A DNA stretch of 64,000 nt from Pagrus major (lineage: Eukaryota > Chordata > Actinopteri > Spariformes > Sparidae), in NCBI RefSeq assembly GCF_040436345.1, contig NC_133234.1:12771446-12835445 (forward strand). Reading direction: 5' to 3'. The notes under the pieces are model-generated. The model ran no database searches, was not told the origin of the DNA, and saw nothing but the letters and a program-made list of their open reading frames with translations. Below are positions 41,701-54,117 of the stretch, one piece after another; position 1 is the first letter of the stretch, and the number at the start of each line of letters is the position of its first letter. A program made the translations under genes and the position numbers.

Positions 41701-42394
41701 GGTTGGTTAGTTGCTCCGCCACTTTGGTCAAAACTGAAGCTTCAACAGCTATTAGATAGATATATTATCTATATTAGATAGATTGCCATTACATTTAAAA
41801 CATTTGGTTGATATTCATAGTGCCCAGATGATCTATCTTTGTTTAATATCCCTGACTTTTCCTCTATAATCAAATACCTGCAAAACTAATCACTCAGCTG
41901 TCCTTTGCGCATGGTGCTAATTAGCAAATGTTAGCATACTAACACTTTAAGGGGGCTCTGTGTAACAATTTGCAGCAATTTACATGTATTCATAATTTTT
42001 TTATTGGTGGATTGCAATCTGATGTGAAAAATGAGACCTTAATTGCCTCTTTGAGACAAGGAAGGTCTGTCATGGATGATTTGTTTAAGTTACTTATTGC
42101 TGCTGGACTGTGGGTTTCTTTGGATTTGGGTCGCATTTTCCACAACAGTCCAGTTCTCGAGGGCCTCGTCTCAGTGTGTCTCTCCGCTCCGCCAACAGTA
42201 GCTAATGTTAGTTGAGAAATGGAGTCCAGAAACATAAACGGCCGGCTTCCACAGGTTCCATAGAGCCCCTTTGAACTAAAATGGTGATGATAGTATACAT
42301 TATATCTGCTGATCATCAATTTGTCATTGTGACCATGTTAGCATGCTTAAATTAGCATTTTGCTCAAGTACAGGCTCACAGAGCAGCTAGCATG
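41700..42394 (+). repeat. TTAGCA-type interspersed repeat, split by a MITE
   Basis: The left part (41745-41945, ending GCAAATGTTAGCATACTAAC) and the right part (42275-42394, ACTAAAATGGTGATGATAG ... CAGAGCAGCTAGCATGGC) follow the order of one common fish repeat. They are separated by the element at 41946-42274. Confidence 0.6.
41946..42274 (+). mobile_element. MITE inserted in an older repeat
   Basis: The ends TTTAAGGGGGCTCTGTGTAA and TTCCATAGAGCCCCTTTGAA are imperfect inverted repeats. The 329-bp interior lacks coding capacity; the 109-codon minus-strand ORF inside is incidental. Confidence 0.65.
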
Positions 42395-42399
42395 GCTTT

Positions 42400-44740
42400 T
42401 CCTGTTTATTATGGACATGCATTATACATTTTACATCATTTACATAACTTACATAATAAAACAATACTTGGCTAATTTTTAAACTTGGTGTTAAAAGATA
42501 CACCAACACTCCCCCGTTAGTCAGGCTAGATGCACGGCTAACTGAGCTAACAAGCTAAAAGTAGCTAGAGTCATGGCTGTGTAAGAAGAATACAGTTAGC
42601 AGCAGTTAGCAGCGACTCTGGTGATATGCTGCCCCTAGTTGGATGAATTCGAGGTGGCCAATTCTTACATATTGCTCCTATAAGTGCAGGTCTGTGACGG
42701 AAGTTACAACACTATTGTTCACCCCCCCCGACCTCCACACTCGTACTTTTTGCCTTGCTACATACTCTACTTGCTGCATTGACATTTGATGTATATCATG
42801 TGGTGCAGAACTGTCCAATTTGAACTAAAAATGTCATTTGCATTATTTTCCAAATATGAAACCTGACAAAAGTCAAAAGTTTCTTAATCAAAAATGCAAA
42901 AATACGTAGAAAAAAAGAAACTCAAAATAAAAGATGATTAAAAAAAACAAAAAAGATATCAAAAGTTCTCCATCACCCATCTACTGTGCACCACAGCTCC
43001 AAATTGTTGGACGTGAGAGGAGAGAGTCTGCAAGCGGCAGTGAGAATACGCGAGAACGACAGCCAGTGAGAGGGAAACAAGACTCCCCTCTAGCTATGGC
43101 TTCCTGACTTGTTTATTTGCTAACTGGGTGGGGGGGTTGGGTGGGGGAGAGGGTGAACATATGGTTTGCTAAAACATGGACTTGTAGTTGGGAGGCCGAG
43201 GCACCCTAAGGGATGGAGCTGACGGGCTTTGGTCCCTGTCTCCCTCAATTCCTCCCGCTTGGACAGCCAGAGCCGAACAGCCGTCCTCCAGGAGTTAGCA
43301 GCGCAGTGCAGCCTCTTGCTCCCTCTCCCCGCTGCTGCCCGTGACCCCACACCCATCCTCAGTCAAACCCAGAGATGGTGAGGAGGGAGTGAGGAGGAGG
43401 AGGAGGTGAGGGGCCATTGGCTTTGGGGTATAAATGGGGAGGGCCTGGCTGCAGCTGGGAAACTGGCTGACACCATCCTCTTGTCCCTGGTCCCCAGAGT
43501 GTGGTGCTGCGCTGAGCCCTGTTGCTGAGGGAATAAAAGCCCTGGTCCCCGCAAGAGGACATGCTGGTACTGTGGTCCCAACACATATGGACATTTGCTG
43601 AGCATTAGCCTTCAGATTTTGGACACGGATACTCTCTTCTCTGGGAATTTGTCAGAACTCAAAGTGAGGATAGCGAGTGAGGTCAGGAGCTTTGGTTTCA
43701 GAATCAGAGGGTTGTCAATGACCTACCAGCTACTGCAGCTATCTTACACAGATCACTGCACTGAGATAGACACACACACTCATACACACACCCTCAAGGT
43801 CTATGTGTTTACGGACACACTCACTCACTGGGATCAAGGCGCTAATGTACACACATGGTCTCACACACCCTGCATTGATGAACAAACATATGCACACACT
43901 CGCATACACTCCCTGTGGGTCAGTGACTTAATATGCACATACTTACACACACACACACACACACACACTGGGTCAGTTGTTGATAGACTTACACATGCAC
44001 ACACCCGCACACACCCTGAAGGTCAGCGCCGTGATGGACAGCAGTCCTGATTCACTCTGACAGACTCGGCTGCTTCCTTTCATTTCCACTTGCTTTTCCC
44101 CCATCAGGTGACACCCACAGGTGCCTCGGCGAGAGGGACCCCGCCTCCTGCGGGTGCGTCTGGGGGCAGCTGGTGGAAACGTGAGGGCAGAGAGTGAGAC
44201 AATGAGCGAAAGAAGAGGGCGACCGAGGCACCAGCTGCTTCCCGTCAGTGACCCACAGCACAGGCGTCGGTGTGAACTTCACCTCTGCTCACACACTCGC
44301 AGATATGTGAATGATAAAGAGTGAATGTTAGGCATCAGCCGCATCTCATTCCAAATGAATGCCTCTGACAGACAGATAGGAACAAGCCCCCTCTCACCTA
44401 CTGATTCTGCCGCAGAGTCGCATCCTTATCCGAGACTCAGAGAAGGGCGTAGATCTCTGCAGAGAAAAATCCACCGAGTCATATGTCCAGTCATGACTAA
44501 ACCTTCACATCTGCCCTTTTCAGATATCAACCCAGCTCACATTCAAGGCTGTGTTTTCACCTTGGAAAACAGCCAGCGTCCGTCTAGCCCTCCTCTGTAT
44601 AATTTTGTGTGTTCATTTAAGTGTGAAGCTGAAAATGTCTCATTGTGTGCCCCCAGCGCTGTTCCCTGACATACTGTGGGGGCAGTTCACCTCCGAAAAG
44701 GACACTTGTCGAGACTTTTGGATGAGCCATCGATGACCTT
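42400..44740. other. Gene-free stretch with G4 motif and minisatellite
   Basis: No coding exon is recognised. A G-rich run at 43126-43153 fits a G-quadruplex motif. A CA-rich degenerate minisatellite spans 43765-44040. The GC-richer part at 43120-43600 carries overlapping ORFs without domain similarity. Confidence 0.4.
43765..44040 (+). repeat. Degenerate CA-rich minisatellite
   Basis: About six units of 45-60 bases alternate a CACACA stretch with variants of CCCTGAAGGTCAGCGCCGTG (for example TCCCTGTGGGTCAGTGACTT and TGGGTCAGTTGTTGATAG). The poly-HT ORF across it is spurious. Confidence 0.65.
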
Positions 44741-45674
44741 TGACAGAATTAGTTCTGAAAAACATACATATTCCCTTGCTTGCCAAGAGTTAGATGAGAA
44801 GATTGATGCCAATCTCATGTCTGTCCAGTAAATATTAAGATACAATCAGCAGCTGGCCAACTTAGCTTAGCATAAAGACTAGAAATGGAAGGGAACAGCC
44901 AACCTGACTAACTTCAGTTGTCACAACCAGCACCTCAAAAGCTCAATAATTCAGGTGAAGTTATGGTCGGGGTTCTATCCGGGAGCAGTGACTTCCTGTA
45001 GCCATGTCATCACCATTAAGTTGGCAGGCAACAAGCAGAGACTCTAGCTCTAGTCCCGCACTTAACCCCCAGTAGACCCATAATTAGTCATTTTTACACT
45101 TAAATACACAAATAAGATGTAATGTGTTAATTAGTGAGTTTTGCTGGTTGGCAGATTTGTTTTTCTACCACTGGACAGAGCTAGGCTAGCTGTTCCCCCA
45201 TGTTTCCAGTCATTATGCTAAGCTAGTTACCTGCAGCCTGCTCCGTTTGTAATTAGAGGACATGTAGCATCTATCCCCCACATTCCAGCGGGCATGACTG
45301 TGCCGCATTTTAGCTACGATGCGGCCGCCAGAGCTGATCACGGTAGTTCTAGACAATGCTTGTGGTTTCAGGAGGGTCCCCCCCTCTGCTCTGCAGAGAA
45401 CAGTCCCTATGTGTCCACAGCCAATTTTCATAACTAAACAACCTGTGCAGACTTACAGTGCAACAAAGTCAGAAAACAAACCAAAAAAAAGAAAACATTT
45501 TACCATGTAGCCTATTCACCCATGGTGGAATCACAAAAAAGGAAAGGAACAAAATTACGAAATTAACACCCAGTGGGGTATGGAGGAGCGTGAAGGACAA
45601 ATCAAGGTGCAACTTTCGATAAGTAAGCAAATACCCATAAGCACCTTTTCCAAAATCATGAACTATTCCTTTAA
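44741..45674 (+). repeat. Long copy of the GGAATAGTT foldback repeat
   Basis: GAGTTAGATGAGAAGATTGA, then TTAGCTTAGCATAAAGACTA near the left end, and CAAAATCATGAACTATTCCT at the right end, identify the family also seen at 5476-6010 and 61916-62245. The interior around 45460-45600 may contain a further insertion. Confidence 0.6.
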
Positions 45675-48260
45675 AAAAGGTTGTCTAATTCTTCATTACA
45701 ACCTTACAATGTGTGGTGCAGGTCTGTCGTACAAAGGAGGAAGAAAACAGAGACATCGGTCCAATCACAGCAAAAAACAATCACATACTGGACATTTTGT
45801 ACATTACAGCCATCTGCAACTTGAACGACAATCAAGACCATCGTTGTTTAGGCTGGAGAGTGGCTTTGCAGTTTGAGAGAGTTTGTTCAGCTGGAGGTCG
45901 TATAGTGAGCTTCCATCCTGCTGAAGTGTCCTTGAGCAAAACACTGAAGCTCCACTTGCTCCGGGACTGCTGAAGTGCCTGGAAGGAAAAGCAAAAACAC
46001 CAGAAATGTGAAAAATTTGCTCAATTATATATGGAGCAGCTGCAGTGTATATTAACTGTATTATTGCAACAATGATGTAAGACAGTTATTAGCATGTTAA
46101 AGAATATTATCAAGATTATAATGATAATTCGAAGTCATAAAACACACTGAAGGAAAACCAAAGGAAGTCACCGGGGGCACGAGGTTTGTTTTGTCGCTGC
46201 GGCTGTCTGTATAAAGCTGGGGATGGCTGTTGGAGTTGTTCTCCTTTGAAAACGAGGGGAAAGAGGGGAAAAAGGGGAAAGAGGGGAGGGGGGTTGGTGA
46301 ATAATTGATAGTGGCTGAGAGCGATATGAGTTTAGTTAATGTGCCCAGCAGCACAGGCTAAGAGAGGAGCTGTTAGCTATTCTACCTCAGGCCTAAAACT
46401 CAGGCGGTGGAGCCGGAGACTCACTGAGGTTAGAGGTCACTGTTTAGTCACCCATCTTCCTATCTGGATATCTCTCTATAGTCCGTCTCGTCGGATAGGG
46501 GATGCACGTGTGCGTTGAGGATTTTTTTTCTTAATTTGCATGGGTTGGGTTGTGTGTGTATGTGTGTGTGTGTTCGGAGGCATGTGCACAGCTGGATCTC
46601 CCTGGTAGCGGTGTTGTTGCAGCCCTCAGGTTCCTTTCTCTGAGTGGTAATAGAGTGCTCCTGTCAGCCTCCCCAGATGCCGCTCCATAAGGACCCTCAA
46701 CTCTCTTAACTCGCCAGGAGAGTTCTGCGCTCACACTGCAAGTCTCGGCTTCTCCGTACTCCTACTTTTCCTGCTGAAGTCAAACATTGCGGTTTGAATT
46801 CGGACTTAGACTGCACTTCTATGCTTGGAGTATGAAGTGTGTCTCTTAAGTGAGAGATAATATAGAAGCAAATAAGAAAGATGAAAAATACAGCCCAACT
46901 CAAGGCCCTGTGTAATATCCTGCTTCATACAAAGCTACTCACTGACAATATTAATTATTTGTCACAAAATATTAATTTCATTTCATCATTAAACACAGGC
47001 TAAAGCTGTTCCTGTCCTTCCACAGTAAGCAAATATATAAAACAATCCTTTATAATTAACCAAAGTTGAGATTACAGATCAGCCGGTAAACAGTAAACAG
47101 TATTTTCTTCCCTCCAAATAAATAAAATGAAAATGGAAGAACAACAGCCATATTTCTGTGTTAGCTTTGATTGTACAGAGTAGCATCAATAGTTTGAAAA
47201 TATTTTGTTTGTAATATTCTGATACTCACAAATAACAGACAGCATTGTGCATCAGCAGCAGGTGCACCACCAACTGCAAATCAAGATTTTACTGTTGTGT
47301 GTCTCTACCGTTATTTCTAATGATAGAATATGTCACACTACATGTGGCCACGTTGGGCATGTTTGTGTGGCAAAAACCCTCCATAAACCACAAAACCAAC
47401 ATCCTGTTTTGAACTTCAAGGTGCTGTTACATCTGTTTCAGCAGGTGAGGATGATTCACAGCTGAAAATCATTGCGATGGATACATGAAGTTGCAGGAAC
47501 ACTTTCTAACAGAGCCCACCATTTGCAGAGTAATTTTGTTATAGGAAGCAGGTACTAATGACAATATTACCTACATGTTCTTAAATATAAGTGCAGGGGA
47601 AGATAATAAAACACTTTAAACTACATTTAAGTCGGAACTGGTCAGTATTTTATTGGTTCATTCATACAGTGAAATTAGACTGAAATAAAATCAGAATAGT
47701 TGGTGACATATGAATGAAGATGGGCAACTGAGTAGTAAACTAACTTTTTATTTTTGAATAGTGTCCATTGATTAATATCACTAAATGTAGTGCATGTACA
47801 GTATGAGGACGTAGCACCAAAGACATTTGATTTATCTGGCACGTGTTATCTGGCTACGGCTATATTGTAATAAATGCAGTAATATTTTTTAAGATAAGAT
47901 AAGATAAGATGCACTGACTACTTTTCTATCTTTTTATTGGATAACTATTTCATTCTATTTTGCAGAGGACGTGTAGACAATCCTTTTAAATGCCTTTTTA
48001 TTCTTAGAGACTACTTTATTCTTAATCGGCTATTTTATTCTATTCTATCTTATTCCTACTTTTATCTTAAACTCTGCCCAACACAGCTCAGGGAGATGCT
48101 TCACTGTTTTGTTGTTTTACACACTGACAATAAAGACGAGATGAGATTAAATAAGACAAGAGTAACAACCTTGGCAATCCTAAGAGAAACTGTTGTTTCA
48201 CTGATCTATCCAAAACTAAATCCAAACTATAATGCCAAGAATATAAACACGATCAACATT
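45675..48260. other. Gene-free stretch with one repeat fragment and a G4 motif
   Basis: A common fish repeat fragment lies at 45895-45985 (CCTGCTGAAGTGTCCTTGAG). A strong G-quadruplex motif lies at 46256-46293 (GGGG runs separated by AAAGA or AAAAA). The part at 46380-46760 is GC-richer. No coding exon is recognised. Confidence 0.4.
46256..46293 (+). other. G-quadruplex motif
   Basis: Five runs of four to six G with regular five-base A/G loops and a final one-base loop. Confidence 0.7.
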
Positions 48261-48261
48261 A

Positions 48262-48345
48262 AAGGTGCAGTATGTAGTTTTGGGGAAGAAATCTTAATCA
48301 GAAGAGAGAGCTCTTCATTGACTGAATTTTTAACAACATGTAACA
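48262..48345 (+). repeat. Truncated MITE end of the 26724 family
   Basis: AAAGGTGCAGTATGTAGTTT followed by TGGGGAAGAAATCTTAATCA resembles the first 45 bases of the element at 26724-27054; no matching right end is found. Confidence 0.65.
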
Positions 48346-49296
48346 TATAACAATAACAAAAAGGGCTGAAGGAAGGAGCACCACTGAAGGAGTCAGTCGA
48401 CACTTAACACACCAACACTAAACAGGAGAAACTGACACTGTCTCCCAAGTGTCTCTGTAGTTGTGGAGAAACAGGAAAAATAACTGACATTATCTCCCAT
48501 GTGCCCCCACGCCTTAAGAAGCAGAGGATCTCTCTCTTGCCTCCACTTCCTCCTCCGTGTCATAGAGCGCTCCCGTCGTTCCTCCTGATTTACCAGACAT
48601 CCTCTTTCCCCTGCTGTCACATTTGGTACAGATGGTTAGGCTCTATGGAGTGGCCTGTCAGTCTCCATTTGGCCGCCTCGATGTGACAGCGGGTCTGATG
48701 GCTCGTGAAGGCCCCCCGACTTTCCCAGCACACGGACACTGACATTTCTCAAAGGGGGCTCGCATGCGCTCTTCCCACCCAGCCAGAGGAGGGAAATGAA
48801 GAACCTGGAGTTGACCCAAAGCCCGCCACGGGCTAAGAGAGCCGGGACGGAGGAAGGGGGGAGGAAGAGGAAGTGGAGATTGAGAGGTTGAGGCGAAGAG
48901 AAAAGAAAAGAAAGAGGAAGGGGAGTCAAAGGGGATAAATAAGAGAGACAGGTGAAGTGGGAGAGGACAAAGAGAAGTCTGAGCTGACAGAGGACACACA
49001 TGTCAGTCATCGTCTGTGGATGTGATCCTACAGCTCATGTCAGTCACCCATCCAGTGCTCTGAACCCCTGCACACTTCCTTCAGAAGGAGGCTGAGCCAA
49101 AGACCTACCCCCATACACCCTCCTCACCCCTCCTCACCCCTCTACACCCACTCTACACCCGGCTGCCTGCATGTTGTTGGTGATGCAGGCGGAGTGAAGA
49201 GCTCCCAGCCACCCACAAAACACACTTCTACACTACTGGCTTTAACATTCACGCTCACTGTGTTAGACAGTGTTAGAGAGGCATGCAGACACAGGT

Positions 49297-49298
<2 letters not shown>

Positions 49299-49367
<69 letters not shown>
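49299..49367 (+). repeat. (AC)34 microsatellite flanked by ACAGGTGCACAC
   Basis: 69 bases of AC flanked on both sides by the same ACAGGTGCACAC segment (49291-49302 and 49365-49376). Confidence 0.95.
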
Positions 49368-49373
<6 letters not shown>

Positions 49374-49927
49374 CACATGTGATGACAGAAATCCACACAT
49401 ATAGTCTGATGTCCTCCCATTCTTACTGTAAGAAAAGCTCCTTTAAGAAGAGTTTTTAATATGACGCATTGCAGATCACAAAGGCAAATATTGTGACCAT
49501 GAATAGATGAAACTAGGGGACGGTAGTCTGTATTCAAATGCTTCGCTGTGTAGAGCAGCAGAACAGAGAATTGGAGGCTCTCTTATATAAAATAACTCCA
49601 AATAATTCAATTTTTTCTTGCGATGGAGAGATATTTTCACCTTGTCATCAAAGAAAGGTTGAGATAATCTCACTTCTTACTGAGAGAAATACAAGGGTTA
49701 AAGAGATTTTTTCTTTGATAAAATAAATAATATATATCCTGAGTTTATCCATCTACTCAGAAAAGGGGAGAAAAGTCAGTGTGCAGTATTAGCTACAAAA
49801 TATGTTATTTATTGTCAAAAACTACGAGAAACAAGCAAGACACTAAATGGATATTTGTGATCCAGTGATCATCTAGTTTTCAGTGTAAAAAGTAATCATT
49901 CAATAATGTGTCATTCAGATGGAAATA

Positions 49928-49928
<1 letters not shown>

Positions 49929-50001
<73 letters not shown>
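49929..50001 (+). repeat. (GATA)18 microsatellite
   Basis: About 18 perfect GATA units without interruption. Confidence 0.98.
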
Positions 50002-50722
50002 TAAACTTTAACAAAGGACCATAATGGAAATGATTTTATTACTATTATTATTTTTTTATACACTGTATGTCACATATTTTGATATTTTGTCAAAAAACAA
50101 ACAATTAATCTCAACAGAGCTCAGTTTTAAAAAATCATTTTCTCATATTAATGTCATTATCTTTATAAAATATTAACCTTTCCCAGTGAATGTTGATTGA
50201 AAACAAGAAATTGTTTTTCAGGATTGTTATTTATTTATTTATTTTTAACATTGATTGACAGACAAGTGTTTTTTTTTTTTGTTTGTTTGTTTTTCTGTTT
50301 TTGAAGGGAACCTATTAAAGATCTCAGCTCTTGACTGTGGCGTTTCATGAATAATCTTTTATTGTTTATGTCTTTTAAAATGGTTAAAAACAAATCTTGA
50401 CTCAACATTCCGCATAATACATGCAACATAAACAACAACTGAAGTCCAGTCAGTTACTTTTATCCCTCACCTGGGTGCTCCTATAATCGGACAATCACAC
50501 ACACAAAAAAAGCCCAATTAAACACTTAATTGTCTCAGCTTCCGGTTCCATCTTCTTTAAAAACAATAAAAACACACGCAGCGACCTCATGAGAGGAACA
50601 CACACATGTCATCTCCATCCTCCGTCATGAGGAGAAACCACCACCAACCTAACCTTTGCCAATATTGTGTAAGTTGTTATATTGCATCCTGGCTGCAAGG
50701 TAGAGACCGCGTTTGACAATCC

Positions 50723-50782
50723 AGGAGGGGGGAGAGAGGGAGGAGAGGAGAGGAGAGGAGAGGAGAGGAGGAGAGGGGGGAG
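50723..50782 (+). repeat. Polypurine (GGAGA)n tract upstream of prr35
   Basis: A 60-base run without any pyrimidine, largely repeated GGAGA, lies about 40 bases upstream of the TATA-like box of prr35. Confidence 0.85.
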
Positions 50783-50819
50783 CTGCTGTATTGTAGCGCC
50801 TGCGGGCAATGCTCCCAGT

Positions 50820-50936
50820 CAATATATATCTCCACAGTCGCTCCTGCGCTCCTATTTGAGCGGGACGCGCTGCCCTCTCAGTGCCGCTGCAGAGGAGTGA
50901 CAGCCAGCCTCACCGGGACGCTCTCTCCCTCTCCAG
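50820..50936 (+). promoter_or_regulatory. prr35: Probable prr35 core promoter and non-coding exon 1
   Basis: TATATAT at 50823-50829 is followed by a GC-rich stretch that ends in a good donor (CTCCAG|GTACGG, intron starting 50937). A transcript starting about 25-30 bases after the TATA-like box would give a first exon of about 50850-50936 with no long ORF. Linking it to prr35 relies on the splice chain to 51574 and 54109 and on the absence of any other + strand gene between; it is an inference. Confidence 0.5.
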
Positions 50937-51573
50937 GTACGGATGAATACATCTCTTCTCTACTCTACTCAGGTAGCTGGTGGCATGCAGGCAGCTTAGT
51001 TTGCTAAGATTAAGTGATATTTAATAAAAGAAGTTAAGGAGAGGCCTGCTGTGGTGCGTCTGGATGCAGTGAGAACATTGCTTTTGGTGTTGCACGTGCA
51101 TTTTGTAGTTTTTAAAAAAATAAAATGAGGTTGCCTTTTGTTTTGTGGACACAAAATTGTAAAAAAAAATATAGTAGCCTTTATTTAAATATAAGCACTT
51201 TTGAAGTTAAAATGCAAATACTGCATTTCCACTAGTTTTACAAATGCAATATAGAATAATAAGATGTGATTTTAATGCATTTCCTGTAACTAAGAATGTC
51301 GTATTGTTATAAAATTGTATTAATTTTCCAGCAGAATCATCTGATGTTTCCTGTCAAATTTAAATGCCATTCAATCATTTTTCTATTCATACATACAATA
51401 AATTTGCAGCTTTACTTTACTATAAAATGTGTTTTTTATAAAGTAGTTTGGTTGCAATATCAAATTGAGTTACAAATAAATGTGTTTCTGCCTTATTATG
51501 TTGAAAATGAAGCATTGATTAAACATTAAACTGACTATGACAATAAATTTATAATCTTTTTCTTCTCTTCCAG

Positions 51574-51606
51574 ACAACCAGCTCAGCATCCTGACAACCA
51601 TCTTAG
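51574..51606 (+). other. prr35: Candidate 33-nt non-coding exon 2 of prr35
   Basis: A strong acceptor (TTTTTCTTCTCTTCCAG) is followed 33 bases later by a donor (CTTAG|GTAAAG). This is a plausible small 5' UTR exon between the first exon and the coding exon starting at 54109. It was found from splice signals alone. Confidence 0.4.
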
Positions 51607-53031
51607 GTAAAGTGTTTAAATTAAAGTTTGAAAAGCACAATTTAAGTTAAAGTTCTTGTGTGCATACTGTACAAAGAGCCCGTCCCACTGGCTGTCAGTG
51701 GTGTGGTTGCTGTTGCATGTAACTTGTCAAAGCTTTTAGTGTGGTGAACCTCCTTAATTGCAACAATAGATGTTCAAGCGGTTATAGGCATGTTTGATCA
51801 TCAGCCCTAAAAGCTTAAAACAAGACCGCAGGGTTTGGATATGGGGCAGCGGGGGGCCAAAGTGCACAGTCAGTGTGGAGAAGCGAGTGGATAGCAGTGG
51901 CCAGAAGAGGAAAAAAAATCTACTGTAAAAATGATTTTTATTGATTGGATGGTAGCAGCAGCTGTTAGGCCCCATTATGAGCTCAAAGCCCAGGTCAGAG
52001 CCTCGGGGCGGACAAGTGAGCCAATCAAATGGTCGGCAGCTAAACGAGCCAATTCTGGGGTCCAGTTGGGAGAGCATTTGGCAACAGCCTGCCATCCTGT
52101 GTTACACTCACTGTGTCTTTCATCATCAGCCATCATGCTGAGGGTTTTATAGATGAGGTTGTCTGCTGTCTCTCAACATAACGGGCCATCCATCACCTGT
52201 GTTTGCTTCACTGGCCCTTATCTCAAAACTTTGTCATGAGCAGTCTTCAGTTTTACTTCAGTTTTGGACCCTGAACACAGACTTTCATCTGTGAATGACC
52301 TGAGGGGGAAAAAAAGACTAAATAAAAGCCTCAAAGCAGAGTGTTTTAAATTGAGGAGCGCACTCCTCCTCACATCTTCTTCCACCGCAGGGTTCACCCG
52401 ACGGCCTGGCTTAAAGTCTAAAAAGATCACAAAGTTTCTGTAATTTCACAGATGAAAAAAGCATTTATCGTTGGGTACTTACAGTTATTTTCGGTGATTA
52501 AAGAAGAGAGGGAAATTAATTAAACTAATGCTGTGGAATGATAAAGAGGGAGGGCAAATAAAAAGAGAGACAGTGATCAGTTTTACTTGAGTAAATAGAT
52601 TAGTTTAAAAGCAGAAATGCAGGTGAACAAGCAGCTTGCTACATAAAATTATGTCAATAATAAAAATAATGTAAAAAAATGATTATTTGATTAGTTGTCA
52701 AAGATTAAATTAATTGCCAACCATTTCCGATAATCGATAAATCGGCTTGAGTAATTTGTTAAAGAAAAAAACATCTTAATTCTTCGACAGCATCTTAAAT
52801 GTGAATATTTTCTTGCTTCTTTACTCCTTTATGACAGTAAACTGAATATCTTTGGATTGTGGACCAAACACGACATTTGCGGACGAACACTGACCGGCAT
52901 TTTTTTTTTTTTTTACCATTTTCTCACATTTTATAGACCAAACAACTAATTGATTGATCAAGAAAGTAATCAACAGTAAAAACAAACGTTACTTACAAAG
53001 TTAAAAAATATTTTTTCATCCATCACCATTG

Positions 53032-53387
53032 AGAAGGGCACAATGTAGTTTTTGGGCTGAAATTTTAAACAGTAGTGAAAAATTTGTGATACTTAAACAA
53101 ACTAAATAAAGATCTCTCTTCATTTTCATGACTGAATAAACTGAACAAACAAACTGACCTTAAAGGACAACACAATTTCATATTGTTTTACTTTGTTTAT
53201 ATGTGGCAGACCCTGCCACCTTTCTAGCTTCAAACAGTGTTCTGGGGACCTTAATTTGCTCTGAGAACAGCTTGTTTATTCAGTTATGGAGAAGATAAAT
53301 ATTCCTGCGTTTTTATTCTCATCCTATCAGTACTGTACGTATTACCTTTCTGAATTTCTTTTCCTAAACTACATAGTGCCCCTTTCA
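53032..53387 (+). mobile_element. MITE-like element with terminal inverted repeats, in prr35 5' intron
   Basis: It starts AAGGGCACAATGTAGTTTTT and ends AAACTACATAGTGCCCCTTT, an inverted repeat with small differences. Its interior (GACTGAATAAACTGAACAAA; GACCCTGCCACCTTTCTAGC) matches the copy at 26724-27054 and the fragment at 1536. There is no coding capacity, so it would be non-autonomous. Confidence 0.75.
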
Positions 53388-53389
53388 GT

Positions 53390-54108
53390 CTTTAAAATCC
53401 TTACACCCTAACACCTTGTAATGATGCATTTATGTTATTATTGCTAATTGAGTAATAAAGTTTGACCCGACTTTAACTGCAGAGGTAGAAAGATGAGACA
53501 AGAGTATAGGAGAGCAGTTGAACTTATGTACCATGTCCTGACCCAGATCCCAGACCTGGCACTAATGACGCCCTATAGGCATGACGCCAGGCTCTCATTA
53601 GGAACCAGGCCTCAAACCCCCTACTCCTCTCTCCCTTCCACACCCGCCTCCATGCAACCCTCAGCCTGGCTGCGTTGCGCCTTTAGCCGCCCTCCGAGGG
53701 TCCAGCCCTAAACTCAAGCAGGAGTGTTGTGAGGGGCCCCTTGCACAGGTGCAGAGCCCCCTGTGACGGACTCATTTTTGCCCCCCAGCCCTGGACCCTG
53801 CTAGCCACTGGTACTGCAGTGGAACTAATGAGTAGTGGCAGGTACAGTGAGAACAGAGCAGCGTGGGCCTCCCTGCAGTTAGGTTAGTGGCAACCCTCAG
53901 CTTAGGCGGACAACAAATGTGCTCTTGTAATATACACATATGTGCATAATAATATATAGCACCCTTCAGTGCACAAGCAACTTCATCTGGGATATTTAGA
54001 TTTCTTACCGAGCAATCTTTCAGAACAAATATGGAGGTGAAATTTGAAGGATATTGCTTAAATATGTGATCACCTTCATTCACACAAAACTGTCTTGTGT
54101 CTTCTCAG
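53390..54108. other. Last part of prr35 5' intron
   Basis: No gene is recognised. The part from about 53480 to 53790 is richer in GC than its surroundings and might be regulatory, but nothing specific supports this. It ends in a good acceptor (GTGTCTTCTCAG) at 54108. Confidence 0.35.
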
Positions 54109-54117
54109 GTTCAAGAA

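Larger units (their letters stand above)
48350..50720. other. Gene-free stretch with microsatellites
   Basis: No coding exon is recognised. The part at 48490-49020 is GC-richer and purine-biased after 48840. (AC)n lies at 49299-49367 and (GATA)n at 49929-50001. Confidence 0.4.

Noticed and set aside
41990-42319. 109-codon minus-strand ORF
   Set aside because: It lies within a short non-autonomous MITE and shows no transposase features.
42632-42655. Possible CTCF motif (minus strand CCAACTAGGGGCAGCA)
   Set aside because: It lacks one G of the core spacing and does not fit the consensus.
49929-50001. Regularly repeated array that could be mistaken for CRISPR
   Set aside because: It is a plain GATA microsatellite with no spacers, in a vertebrate genome.
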